NCBI RefSeq assembly: GCF_026262505.1
Contig: NC_067204.1
Span: 12,170,522-12,234,521 of the forward strand
From: Trichomonas vaginalis G3
Taxonomy: Eukaryota > Parabasalia > Trichomonadida > Trichomonadidae
Direction of reading: 5' to 3'
DNA: 64,000 bases
Numbering within the stretch: position 1 is the first letter of the stretch; each line of letters starts with the position of its first letter. Of the stretch, positions 49,725 to 58,956 are shown piece by piece. The notes under the pieces are model-generated. The model was not told where the DNA came from, searched no databases, and saw nothing but the letters and a program-made list of their open reading frames with translations. Made by a program: the position numbers and the translations under genes.

Positions 49725-49846
49725 TTTTTATTCCTCATCTTCTCGGTTTTCGTGGTTTGTTGTTTTTTAATTAGTTCTTGCATCATTTTTATCATTTCCT
49801 CCCTTGTTATGATTCGTGGTAAATTTTGAGCTTGTGGGGTATTCAT
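49721..49846 (-). CDS. Small Maverick open frame (41 aa)
   Basis: ATG at 49,846, preceded on its strand by TATATAAATG, the signal seen before many genes of this element. The product is MNTPQAQNLPRIITREEMIK plus a basic helix. The start signal and its resemblance to the 50-aa gene at 54,395 (RQQLEKLL-type helices) support it as real. Confidence 0.4.
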   Translation of the reverse strand: MNTPQAQNLPRIITREEMIKMMQELIKKQQTTKTEKMRNKN

Positions 49847-49899
49847 TTATATAAAAATAAAATTTTGTTATCAGTTATTTTATCGTTATGTTTTTAGGT

Positions 49900-50275
49900 T
49901 ATTCAATAATTATTTATTTTTGAAGAACTGATGAGGTCACCGGGTCACCAGGTCACCAGGTAATTTAACTTCTCTGAAAAAATGAGACAACATGACATTT
50001 TGACAACAGGTATGAAAGGAGGAAGGCACTTATTATTTATTTTTGAAGAACTGATGAGGTCACCGGGTCACCAGGTCACCAGGTAATTTAACTTCTCTGA
50101 AAAAATGAGACAACATGACATTTTGACAACAGGTATGAAAGGAGGAAGGCACTTATTATTTATTTTTGAAGAACTGATGAGGTCACCGGGTCACCAGGTC
50201 ACCAGGTAATTTAACTTCTCTGAAAAAATGAGACAACATGACATTTTGACAACAGGTATGAAAGGATTAATGTAA
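49900..50275 (+). repeat. Left iteron array, 123-bp unit, three copies
   Basis: GAAGAACTGATGAGGTCACC starts at 49,922, 50,045 and 50,168. Each unit contains GGTCACCG GGTCACCA GGTCACCA GG, that is three octamers each with a GGTNACC palindrome, followed by a shared 70-bp tail (AACTTCTCTGAAAAAATGAG, ACAACATGACATTTTGACAA). The array ends at the 3' end of the primase-helicase gene. The inverse of the same core forms the array on the other side of that gene. Confidence 0.92.
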
Positions 50276-50295
50276 AAATAAATTCAAATCACACT

Positions 50296-52608
50296 TTATA
50301 AAGCTTCATTTACAGGTATTTCATCGTCAGTAAATGAATCCTCATTATCGTTTGGTTCAACCTGTTTATATAATCCTTTCATTTCTTCTTTCAAAACATA
50401 ATACCATGTCTGTTTACCATCTATTTTTCTTTGTTTCCTATCACATTTATCCTTAATACTCATTTGGAAATTCTTGTCTTTCATGTCTGATGGTTTGAAG
50501 AATAGAGCATTTTTACACGTCATACCTACACACAATTCATCATAATGTGTATTTATCCATACATCTAAAGGATTTGTTGATAATTCAATTAAATCTTGTT
50601 TGGCTTCAGTCATCGGTATGATTCGTACATTAAATGATGAAAGGTCATATTGCATAAAATACGTCAGTAAATTATCATAAAATTCCTTTGTGCATGAATT
50701 CATCAAATTCTTGAAGTAATCAAATTGACCCTTAAATTTACCATTAACTCTTAAAACTACATATCTTCTGTCTCCAACTTCAATTTTGACAGGGTAAACG
50801 TTATTAGTTACGAAAATGAAATTGGCAACATTCTGAGTTGTTCTTCTGGGTTGATTCTTTTCATTAATTCTTATCTCATTATCCGTTATAATTGATTTCA
50901 AAGCGTTGAAGTTTGCGAGTCTATCTTCACCTACATTCTTGAGTTCATTAAGTACAAGAAACATTTTATTCTCAACTACTGAATTGAAATTACCCGTTAG
51001 CTCACCTATTTCGGTAATGTTTTTACATGAATAACCGGCGAGAAGTTCAGAAATAATGTCTGTGAATCTGTTTTTACCTGTTCCCTGAAGTCCTTTCAAA
51101 ATAATTGCTGTTTCATTCTTGATTCCAGGATGTTGAATCATTGATGCAATCCAGCCGAGAAGGTATTTATACACTTCATCATTATTATCACAAATGGCTT
51201 CATTAATGAAATCCATAAACATCTCAATTTTTGAGTAATCAGGCTTTTCGAGAACGTTGTATTTATAACCTTGAAACGTTGAGAAAACATCTGGGGAATC
51301 AGATTTAAAGCAAACACCCTTAACGGTTAATGAAGACAATTGATTTAGTAGTACATCCCATGCTGTTATTGTTTTACCTTCTTCTTTAAATAATTTAATC
51401 ATTTTAAGTGACTCTTTCATGTTTGATTGAAGAACGAATGATATTTGATTCATTTTGTCGTGGATATTGTAGTCCTTTTGAATGAAGTATTTATTTCCAC
51501 AATCTACAAAACGGATTACACGTGATAAATCCTCAATTACTTCAGAACTGTTTTTATACTGATGATTTTCAGCCTTATGTCTAATATCTGTTATCAAAAA
51601 CGAGTCATCAAGTTTGATATCAAATGTTATTTTTGGCTTACGTAATAAAGGTAAAACATATTCATCATAATATTCCTTTTGATATAGTTTTAGAATCTTC
51701 ACCAAAACAAATGGAGAAGTCATTAAATGTGCATATCTACTACGTGTTTTTTCAAAATTACTTTTTGCATTTTCTGTTAAGCTGCAGAAGTTATAAACGT
51801 TATCGTACGCTTCATTAATTAAATGATTAGGTAACGAATTAATTGCTTGAAACAGTGTGAATAATGTAACTTCTTTTTCTAAATTCATGTTTCCACCGTC
51901 ATTATGTACTTCAAAATCACAGATGCCATCAACTATGCTCTGGGCAAGTTTATCGTCAATGTTTACATCTTTGTTTTCATTCATGATAGTCTTTATTTCT
52001 TCGTTCTTTTGTTCAACTATTACCTTAATATTCAAATCATTTAATATATCATTCACTGTTCTGGTTAATGTTGAATCATAACTTCCACGAATGAATGAGT
52101 ATGTATTGATTGGTTCTGTTGCATTCTTGCGAACTCTTGAATCAGCCATAACTACTAAAGAACGCTTTGAATCATCCATAAAAGTCATTATGTCAATATC
52201 ATAATCATTGCAGGAATAGCATTTAATCATTCTGTTCGAAACTGCATAGAAGAAATTAGTGTTGCAATAAATGTGAAGACCTCCTGAAGCGGTTTTAACG
52301 ATAACATCTTTATCCGAAAGTTTTGATAAAATGTCTTTTCTAACTGTTTCTTTAAGTTCATCATTGTATGATTTATTGATATCAACATCTATAATCGTTA
52401 AATTTGGAATTTTATTTACTAATAAAGCCATACCAGTTTTCCTTCCTCTTCCTCCATCATGTTTGAGGTAGTTATGTAAATCAATCATGTTTTCACCAAT
52501 TCTTTCGTTGAGGGTTTTAGTTTCTGCCACAACTAATTCCTCAGCTAATGAATCAATAACTTTTTCATCAGAAACGATATAGTTGCTGTTGTTGTTTGTT
52601 GCCGTCAT
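50296..52608 (-). CDS. Primase-polymerase fused to SF3 (D5-like) helicase
   Basis: This is an intact 770-aa replication protein. The N-terminal archaeo-eukaryotic primase/PrimPol domain has LTIIDVDINKS (catalytic Asp pair), TASGGLHIYCNTN (the S-x-H motif) and DIDIMTF. A linker and D5-N-like region follow. The C-terminal SF3 helicase (about residues 490-640) has Walker A LKGLQGTGKNRF, B FLVLNELKN, and motif C NFIFVTNN, with the arginine-finger region VGDRRYVVLRV. In virophages and large DNA viruses such proteins start and drive replication. The start at 52,608 has ATATAAATG. It lies between inverted iteron arrays and next to the KilA-N gene. Co-residence with PolB in one Polinton is notable. 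Confidence 0.88.
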   Translation of the reverse strand: MTATNNNSNYIVSDEKVIDSLAEELVVAETKTLNERIGENMIDLHNYLKHDGGRGRKTGMALLVNKIPNLTIIDVDINKSYNDELKETVRKDILSKLSDKDVIVKTASGGLHIYCNTNFFYAVSNRMIKCYSCNDYDIDIMTFMDDSKRSLVVMADSRVRKNATEPINTYSFIRGSYDSTLTRTVNDILNDLNIKVIVEQKNEEIKTIMNENKDVNIDDKLAQSIVDGICDFEVHNDGGNMNLEKEVTLFTLFQAINSLPNHLINEAYDNVYNFCSLTENAKSNFEKTRSRYAHLMTSPFVLVKILKLYQKEYYDEYVLPLLRKPKITFDIKLDDSFLITDIRHKAENHQYKNSSEVIEDLSRVIRFVDCGNKYFIQKDYNIHDKMNQISFVLQSNMKESLKMIKLFKEEGKTITAWDVLLNQLSSLTVKGVCFKSDSPDVFSTFQGYKYNVLEKPDYSKIEMFMDFINEAICDNNDEVYKYLLGWIASMIQHPGIKNETAIILKGLQGTGKNRFTDIISELLAGYSCKNITEIGELTGNFNSVVENKMFLVLNELKNVGEDRLANFNALKSIITDNEIRINEKNQPRRTTQNVANFIFVTNNVYPVKIEVGDRRYVVLRVNGKFKGQFDYFKNLMNSCTKEFYDNLLTYFMQYDLSSFNVRIIPMTEAKQDLIELSTNPLDVWINTHYDELCVGMTCKNALFFKPSDMKDKNFQMSIKDKCDRKQRKIDGKQTWYYVLKEEMKGLYKQVEPNDNEDSFTDDEIPVNEAL

Positions 52609-52615
52609 TTATATA

Positions 52616-52715
52616 GGAATAAAAAAATAAAAATAATTTTAAAACTAACTTTATTTTTGGGCTGCATTATATTTCCAGTGATGTTGTCAAAATGTCATGT
52701 TGTCTCATTTTTTCA
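52616..52715 (-). promoter_or_regulatory. Shared upstream block of primase-helicase and KilA-N genes
   Basis: The block AAAATAATTTTAAAACTAAC plus TTTATTTTTGGGCTGCAT, then TATTTCCAGTGATGTTGTCA, lies just upstream of the primase-helicase start. An almost identical block lies upstream of the KilA-N start (53,870-53,960; TTTATTTTTGGACTGCAT). A duplicated promoter is the simplest reading, making the two genes candidates for joint regulation. Confidence 0.6.
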
Positions 52716-53187
52716 GAGAAGTTAAATTACCTGGTGACCTGGTGACCCGGTGACCTCATCAGTTCTTCAAAAATAAATAATTATTGAATAACCTAAAACC
52801 ATTAACGAAACCATTAACGATAAAAATATATTTCCAGTGATGTTGTCAAAATGTCATGTTGTCTCATTTTTTCAGAGAAGTTAAATTACCTGGTGACCTG
52901 GTGACCCGGTGACCTCATCAGTTCTTCAAAAATAAATAATTATTGAATAACCTAAAACCATTAACGAAACCATTAACGATAAAAATATATTTCCAGTGAT
53001 GTTGTCAAAATGTCATGTTGTCTCATTTTTTCAGAGAAGTTAAATTACCTGGTGACCTGGTGACCCGGTGACCTCATCAGTTCTTCAAAAATAAATAATT
53101 ATTGAATAACCTAAAACCATTAACGAAACCATTAACGATAAAAATATATTTCCAGTGATGTTGTCAAAATGTCATGTTGTCTCATTT
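52672..53187 (-). repeat. Right iteron array, 159-bp unit, about 3.2 copies, inverted
   Basis: ATGTTGTCAAAATGTCATGT starts at 52,680, 52,840, 52,999 and 53,158, with unit length 159 bp. Each full unit includes CCTGGTGACCTGGTGACCCGGTGACCTC, the reverse complement of the left array's triple GGTNACC block, plus about 40 bp absent from the left units (ATTGAATAACCTAAAACC, ATTAACGAAACC). The array runs from upstream of the primase-helicase gene to the stop codon of the KilA-N gene. A weaker relative (GGTAACATGGTAACAG) lies at about 53,985-54,012. Confidence 0.92.
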
Positions 53188-53848
53188 ACTCACAATATTT
53201 TTGTACAAAACGACCCCAAACTTTTAACTTCTTTTCTGCAGTTTCTAATGCTATCTTAGCGAGTTCATATTCTCTAAATTCTCTCTTTAAATCTTCTTGT
53301 TCCCATTGGTCTAGTTCGTATGGAGAATCTCTATAACCATAACATTTCTCACGTTCATGTTCTAATTGTTTTCCGCACATTTTTCCAACTTCTTCTTCAA
53401 ACAAGTGTTTAGCATTCTCTACTGTATCTTCGAGTTCTTCTTCATCTAATTTCTCATGAACTTTCTTGTCTATGGAGTCCATAATTTTTCCAACTGCTAT
53501 GCAATATTTTGGAGAAGCCCACATTGCTATATAGTTTATAAGTCTTGGGTCTACATACGTTCCTCTAACCTGTTTGATTTCATCAGGAATTCCTGCATGA
53601 ATTTTGTATAAAAAGCAACTGTCTGAATTCCGGCGGTTGCTATATTCTTCACAAAATGCCTTATAATACTCTTCCCAGGACTTATTTTCCAACAACTTTC
53701 TAAAGTCTTTCCTAAACTGCTGACACATATTTGTTGCATTAATGTAACCATCCTTGTCTCTACGTAAGACTTCAATATCGTTATAAGTGCCTTTTGTGAA
53801 TGTTTCGCCATTATATTTGTTAGTGAATGTTTTTGCTTCGACTGACAT
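53186..53848 (-). CDS. KilA-N domain DNA-binding protein
   Basis: A 220-aa protein. The N-terminal KilA-N domain (about residues 8-130) shows GETFTKGTYNDIEVLRRDKD, GYINATNMCQQFRKDFRKLL, and GTYVDPRLINYIAMWASPKY, which matches the signature YxNATKLC...GTYxHPxLxxxIAxWxSPxF. A Glu-rich coiled coil follows. KilA-N is a DNA-binding domain of phages and large DNA viruses. The ATG at 53,848 fits the domain better than one 25 codons earlier that would add a hydrophobic stretch. Its stop lies at the edge of the iteron array, making it a candidate binder of those sites (inference). Confidence 0.88.
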   Translation of the reverse strand: MSVEAKTFTNKYNGETFTKGTYNDIEVLRRDKDGYINATNMCQQFRKDFRKLLENKSWEEYYKAFCEEYSNRRNSDSCFLYKIHAGIPDEIKQVRGTYVDPRLINYIAMWASPKYCIAVGKIMDSIDKKVHEKLDEEELEDTVENAKHLFEEEVGKMCGKQLEHEREKCYGYRDSPYELDQWEQEDLKREFREYELAKIALETAEKKLKVWGRFVQKYCE

Positions 53849-54033
53849 TACTATCTTTACATACAAAATAAAAAAATAAATAAAAATAATTTTAAAACTA
53901 ACTTTATTTTTGGACTGCATCATATTTACAGTGTTGTTGTCAAAATGTCATGTTGTCATTATTTTTAAAAGAAGTTAATTAACCTGGTAGCATATGGTAA
54001 CATGGTAACAGTGAAATAAAATTTTGTTATTAG

Positions 54034-54216
54034 TTATTTTATCATCATTTTATTAGTTTCATCTTTAGTTAATAATTTGAATGGATTCGCTAACGTTCCA
54101 CCTTGAGTCACAACACTTGCCCTGGCTAATTGTGAAGAACCTGGGATAAGTACTCCATGAAATGATTTCATTGGTATCATTAATTTAGAAATAGTTGGCT
54201 TAATTAATTTTGTCAT
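54034..54216 (-). CDS. Small Maverick protein (60 aa)
   Basis: A 60-aa open frame with an ATCATAAATG start signal (ATG at 54,216). Sequence: MTKLIKPTISKLMIPMKSFH and GVLIPGSSQLARASVVTQGG. Composition (Pro, Ser, Thr, hydrophobic) unlike the charged helical small proteins. Function unknown. Confidence 0.45.
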   Translation of the reverse strand: MTKLIKPTISKLMIPMKSFHGVLIPGSSQLARASVVTQGGTLANPFKLLTKDETNKMMIK

Positions 54217-54242
54217 TTATGATAAAAATAAAATTACATAAT

Positions 54243-54395
54243 TTAAATTTTTTCTTTTTTTATTTTCTCATCCTGTTTTGGTTTCAGCAACTTTTCAAGT
54301 TGTTGTCTTGTCAGTAACTTTAATTTTAACTTTGGATCAAATATTGGGTTTCCATCTTTATCTCTTCCAATAACACCATATGGTAGAATCTTCAT
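54243..54395 (-). CDS. Small Maverick protein (50 aa)
   Basis: ATG at 54,395 preceded by AGTATAAATG. The 50-aa product starts MKILPYGVIGRDKDGNPIFD and ends in a very basic helix (RQQLEKLLKPKQDEKIKKEK). It lies in series with the 60-aa frame and the tail-fibre-like gene, all with the same start signal. Function unknown. Confidence 0.45.
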   Translation of the reverse strand: MKILPYGVIGRDKDGNPIFDPKLKLKLLTRQQLEKLLKPKQDEKIKKEKI

Positions 54396-54490
54396 TTATA
54401 CTAAAATAAAAATTTAAATTACGCCGTTCGCTCTTTTGTAGCTCAGGACTTTCAGTCCGTTCTAAAGTTTGTTTCACAAACATTGAGCGT

Positions 54491-56083
54491 TCATTGAACT
54501 CTATACCATGCGTAAACTGTCATGTAAGGTGGCATGTATTCTTTACTTTGTCCTGTTGTTTGTGTATATCCTGAAACGAAATGTGTATGGTTTCCTTCTC
54601 CCTGAGTGTCACTCCAGTAACAATTTATAGCAAACTTAACGTCATCTTTAACATCATATCCTTTACCTTTTGTCATTCCTGACCAATCCCAATATCTATG
54701 CTTATGCCAACCTGCTTGAGATGTACTTAAATCTATGTAGTGACTGTGTGCAGGTAAATTTTCACCTGAAATTGTTTTACTTCCACCTGTTTCCTTTGAA
54801 GAGTTTGCACAATACAAAAACCTGTCGACTATTTGTTCCCATGCACCAACACCAAACATTACTTGAGGACCTCTTGCATCCATAGATGTATAAATAGAAC
54901 CTACTGGGTTCATTAAATCAAACATATGAGATATTATAGGATTGTCTCTTTTGAACTTAAAATATAGTGCAACTATTTCAGGTTTCTTCTGGTTTGTGTT
55001 AGAATATTTTTTATAATATAATCTTATGTTTTCAGGGTAGGTAAAATCTTGACTATAATATTTATTTCTGTCATCTGTATAATAATATACTATTCTCGTT
55101 TTTTCTATTGCATTATATCTTTTATATCTATAATAATCTAAATATAATGTTAGCTTTTGTTCATCTACATGTGGTGTTCTGTCGTCATCTCCATAGTCAT
55201 AATAATATGGTGCTGGAGCTGGGTCAGGCAATGTCATATCTGCCATTTCATAAACTCTTAAATATTTCTTTTGTTCGTCTCCATATAAGTTTAAGTAACA
55301 GTTGTTGTCTAATGGAACTTTAACTTGTGTTCCATCATTCTTTTTATAGCTTACATACATTTCATTGTTATTTTTCGGAATGAATTTACACCGTGTACCA
55401 TTTTTTAAGGACTGTACAAACTGCCATCTAAAATATTTATTTTCTTCATTGACAGAAAAGTCACCAACAATAGTTTCAATATTTTTTGTTGTTCCTATCA
55501 AACTTTGGTATATTTCGTTAACATAAGTTTTATCTGTTTTAAGGTCTAAACATCCTGAACCCCATCCTGTATCAGCTTTAGTTTTAAAAATCTTCGATGC
55601 CCATTCATGATACCATTCAACCCTTTCTTTAATTTCATTATCTTTTTCATCAACATAAACCAAATTTGCCTTCTTCATTAATTCACTAGCCACATATTCC
55701 TTATCTGCTTTCTTCATTATGTCATTTAGGAAACCATCTATGAATTCCTCATTTAAATTAAATCTTCCAATCTTCAAAACTTTAGGAAATGCATTTAATG
55801 CGTAATATCTTTGTTCTTCTGGTGGAATTGATGTTATATCATCTGTTATTCCTTTAATTTTTGAATTCATAAATAAAATTTCTTTTATATTTGATATCAC
55901 TGCACCACCTTTGCAAACGAATTCGAAACGGTCATTTTTCAATACTATCTCCAAATCTCCATATTTCAACCTTTGCGTTTGTTCTGCCATTTTTGAATTA
56001 TATGCATATATGGCGTATGTAATGGTTTGAAGGACCTGGGTGCTTTGCGCCTTAAGTTGCTGTGGTTGCTGTTGTTTAATCAT
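54491..56083 (-). CDS. Protein with phage tail-fibre/collar-like C-terminal domain
   Basis: An intact 530-aa protein. The C-terminal 150 residues read like the tail-collar/Gp10-C domain of phage tail fibres: NPVGSIYTSMDARGPQVMFG, GAWEQIVDRFLYCANSS, TGGSKTISGENLPAHSHYI, a His-rich repeat (AGWHKHRYW, GEGNHTHFV) and the closing YMPPYMTVYAWYRVQ. In phages this fold forms receptor-binding trimers with metal-coordinating His. The N-terminal Gln-rich part and the middle (many Tyr/Lys, YYDYGDDDRTPHVDEQK) are unrecognised. The start signal is ATAATAAATG. A spike or attachment role is inferred from the domain only. Confidence 0.8.
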   Translation of the reverse strand: MIKQQQPQQLKAQSTQVLQTITYAIYAYNSKMAEQTQRLKYGDLEIVLKNDRFEFVCKGGAVISNIKEILFMNSKIKGITDDITSIPPEEQRYYALNAFPKVLKIGRFNLNEEFIDGFLNDIMKKADKEYVASELMKKANLVYVDEKDNEIKERVEWYHEWASKIFKTKADTGWGSGCLDLKTDKTYVNEIYQSLIGTTKNIETIVGDFSVNEENKYFRWQFVQSLKNGTRCKFIPKNNNEMYVSYKKNDGTQVKVPLDNNCYLNLYGDEQKKYLRVYEMADMTLPDPAPAPYYYDYGDDDRTPHVDEQKLTLYLDYYRYKRYNAIEKTRIVYYYTDDRNKYYSQDFTYPENIRLYYKKYSNTNQKKPEIVALYFKFKRDNPIISHMFDLMNPVGSIYTSMDARGPQVMFGVGAWEQIVDRFLYCANSSKETGGSKTISGENLPAHSHYIDLSTSQAGWHKHRYWDWSGMTKGKGYDVKDDVKFAINCYWSDTQGEGNHTHFVSGYTQTTGQSKEYMPPYMTVYAWYRVQ

Positions 56084-56107
56084 TTATTATGATTTAAAAA
56101 TAAATAT

Positions 56108-56818
56108 TTAATCTGTTATCTCATCAGCTATTTTCTCTATTTGAAATTGCCATAATATTTCATTCATAAATTCTAAATCACAATCAAATAGGTCAGTTAT
56201 TCTAAATTTAATATTTGATAAATCTTTTGAATGAAGAATAAATGAATTCCCGGATAATTGAAACGGATATGATAAAGAAAATGTGTTTAAGTTGATGGAT
56301 AAAATGTTTTGTATTGATGGGTAAGAGTTAGGGTCTAATGTTTGATGTGAAAATCTCATTGGGGTATTAACTTTATCACATTTGATTAAAATGAAATTGG
56401 AACCAGTGTCAGAATACAAAACATCCCCAACATCTTTTTCAAAATTTAATATCCCCAACAATGAACGAAGGTGAGGAGAACAAAATTTAATTTTCAGCGG
56501 AAATTTAATAAGGTTATTTATTTCATCAAGTTCAAAAAGTTTATCGGGTTTTGATTTAAAATTTTCTTCATACTATACGATAAATGATTCATTTAAATAA
56601 CTTAAAATCATGTTAATATCCCATTTCGCTATCACATTATTTATATACATATCATACGTTTTTTCATGGTCATCTTTAATAAATGATATATAATCTGAAG
56701 GGTCTAAAAGATTGGGATTAAATTTACCACTCACAGAAACGAGAGTAACATTATAAATTCCGCTAACTGTTAAATTTAATTCACAACTATTATTCGAAAT
56801 AATATTGATAATTGACAT
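56108..56818 (-). pseudogene. Unknown Maverick structural-type gene (broken)
   Basis: This minus-strand coding region, starting at the ATG at 56,818 (MSIINIISNNSCELNLTVSG), has beta-rich composition (YNVTLVSVSGKFNP; SYPFQLSGNSFILHSKDLSN) like a jelly-roll or other capsid-associated protein. No family is recognised. It looks broken. It diverges from the plus-strand gene at 56,839 with a 20-bp gap. Confidence 0.4.
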
Positions 56819-56838
56819 TTTTTATTACGATTAAAAAT

Positions 56839-57318
56839 ATGGTAAAGCGTTATTTTCCAGTGATAAATAAAACTAGAATAAGATTACCTCAAGAATTCAT
56901 AAATTCAACGAATAAGAAATTCATTCATGTTATAAATTTTAGTGTTTTCAGAAAATATGAGTCGATGTCTTATTCATCAACAGGTTATATTTCACTTCAT
57001 TCAAATTTAGTTCAATCAAACCCATATAATGACCATTTCATAAGATTTTCAGATGGTATTAAAAATGTAATTGATAGATTAAAATATGAACAGATTGACA
57101 ATATCGAATTTTTGGAATTTTGGTTTAAATATCCCGATGGAAAAAAGATTGAAGTTAAAGATAAAGCTGATACTATAACAAAAACAATTACAATGACCGA
57201 TCCGGATAGTGGGGAACAAAAAGAAATAAAACAAACGATAGAAACTGGTGAAAGGTCAATTATTATTGATTATGATTCAAAGGATTATTATTCGATAATG
57301 TTAATGCTTGAATATTAA
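56839..57318 (+). CDS. Unknown Maverick protein, possibly minor capsid
   Basis: A 159-aa frame from ATG 56,839 (MVKRYFPVINKTRIRLPQEF). It is the only mid-size plus-strand gene in the structural half. Beta-rich, with GYISLHSNLVQSNPYNDHFI and EFLEFWFKYPDGKKIEVKD, which is compatible with a single jelly-roll penton-type protein, but I cannot confirm it. Its stop overlaps the end of the convergent gene by four bases. Confidence 0.45.
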   Translation: MVKRYFPVINKTRIRLPQEFINSTNKKFIHVINFSVFRKYESMSYSSTGYISLHSNLVQSNPYNDHFIRFSDGIKNVIDRLKYEQIDNIEFLEFWFKYPDGKKIEVKDKADTITKTITMTDPDSGEQKEIKQTIETGERSIIIDYDSKDYYSIMLMLEY

Positions 57319-57983
57319 ATAGCCTTAACAAAGAATTTTTCAAGTGATATTTTATATTCATCAACTATTTTATTATAAATATCATTATATGTTAAATGAA
57401 GTTCAGTTGTTGTTCCATTCTTTGATATCTTAATTGTGCTAATATCCTTTATAGGATTTATTTTTGCAACTGTTCCGCAGCATGAAACCTCATCATCTAT
57501 GAAAAATTGAATCTTAACGTCTGAATCTTGAACATCACAAAGAATGGCGATAATGTGAATTAATGATTCATAAGGTAAAATAATTAAACCGGATTGGTCA
57601 ATTAAATTTATTATTGAATCATAATTATTAATTATTATATCACGGTAAATTTTCATTAATTCAGAATTAATGTCTATTTTATATGGGTTCTCGATGTTTG
57701 ATGAAAGAGGTGGGGGGTATGTTGGATAAGTGGGAATTTCAACAGGTTCTTTGCCAGGTTCAGATAAAATGATTGGGTCTCCATCTTCTTTATTTTGCTC
57801 CTCCTCATTCTTCGGTAAGTCACGAGTTAATAAATTTGGTTGAGTTGCTGACCTTGTTAATTCAGGGCTAACATTAACTTTAACATTTTGAATAATTCGT
57901 GATTTATCATCATTTACGTTATAACCAACCGTAATCTCTGCTTTTGCGTTAGTGTTCTTTTGACTAGTGAAACGTCTTCTCAT
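57315..57983 (-). CDS. Unknown Maverick protein (222 aa)
   Basis: ATG at 57,983 with an ATATAAATG start signal. The N-terminal 100 residues are polar with a Pro-rich run (PVEIPTYPTYPPPLSSNIEN). The C-terminal half is folded-looking (ELMKIYRDIIINNYDSIINL, DEVSCCGTVAKINPIKDIST). No family recognised. Confidence 0.5.
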   Translation of the reverse strand: MRRRFTSQKNTNAKAEITVGYNVNDDKSRIIQNVKVNVSPELTRSATQPNLLTRDLPKNEEEQNKEDGDPIILSEPGKEPVEIPTYPTYPPPLSSNIENPYKIDINSELMKIYRDIIINNYDSIINLIDQSGLIILPYESLIHIIAILCDVQDSDVKIQFFIDDEVSCCGTVAKINPIKDISTIKISKNGTTTELHLTYNDIYNKIVDEYKISLEKFFVKAI

Positions 57984-58016
57984 TTATATTCGAATAAAAA
58001 AATATATTTAAACTTT

Positions 58017-58916
58017 TTATTTTGCTGGAACTTTTGAATCTATTATCCCCTGTATTTGTTCATGAAGTTGATTTTTAGCTGTTTCATCGAAATTAATAGA
58101 CCGAATATATTCATTAATTGCATTCTTATAATCATCTGATTTCTCAAATTTTCTTTTATCTGATTCCTTAACTAAATCATAAGTTAAACCTCGTTGCTGA
58201 TATAATGGTTTCTTAATTAAATCTTTGAATGCTTGAGATAAAGCACCTGATGCAATTCTTGCTACTATAATTGGTTGGAATTGCTGTTTAAGTTCATCTT
58301 TAACATTTGCGAAAACTGGATCAAATAAAGCAACTTTAAAGAATTTCTTAGCTGAAATTTCAGGTCTAATATTTGCATATTGGCCATCAAACTGGTTAGA
58401 ATATCGTGGTAATCCATCCGGTCCCTCTTCAATAGCATTTAATTCTTCATTGAAATAAGAATATGGATTATGACGGTATGAATTAATTGGACCATTTTCA
58501 CCTTCTCCAATGTATTGTTTAACAGCTTTTCCATTTTCATCAAATTGCATAGGATAACGTTCATTATATGCTTTACGTTTAGGATAATCAGTTATAGTTA
58601 ATTTGTAACCATTTATGACTTTAATATTACCTTGACCATCAGTAACGAAAACTTCATTTATACCATCAGGTTTTCCATTTGGACCCGTAATGTCTGCTTC
58701 GTGTGCTTCCCAATTTGGACCATGACGTTTGGCATATGCTTGAGCTTCTGGTAATGTTAAAACATTTCTCATTTGTTTAACATCTTTTTGAAGACCAGCA
58801 ACAATATGAACTAATTCTTTCATTCCATCAGGAACTTTCATAGTTCTATTATATGCACCCCTTTTGTTTGTCCCTTGTTTTAATGGAACCTGTAAAAGAT
58901 TTGCTATTTCTGTCAT
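58017..58916 (-). CDS. Unknown Maverick protein (299 aa)
   Basis: An intact 299-aa protein, ATG at 58,916. It has a Gly/Asn/Pro-rich middle ([40 protein letters not shown]) and a helical C-terminus. The position beside the packaging ATPase and capsid genes suggests a virion or packaging role (inference). I recognise no domain. Confidence 0.55.
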   Translation of the reverse strand: MTEIANLLQVPLKQGTNKRGAYNRTMKVPDGMKELVHIVAGLQKDVKQMRNVLTLPEAQAYAKRHGPNWEAHEADITGPNGKPDGINEVFVTDGQGNIKVINGYKLTITDYPKRKAYNERYPMQFDENGKAVKQYIGEGENGPINSYRHNPYSYFNEELNAIEEGPDGLPRYSNQFDGQYANIRPEISAKKFFKVALFDPVFANVKDELKQQFQPIIVARIASGALSQAFKDLIKKPLYQQRGLTYDLVKESDKRKFEKSDDYKNAINEYIRSINFDETAKNQLHEQIQGIIDSKVPAK

Positions 58917-58956
58917 GTTTAATTATAAATAAAAAATAAAAATTAATTATAAAAAG

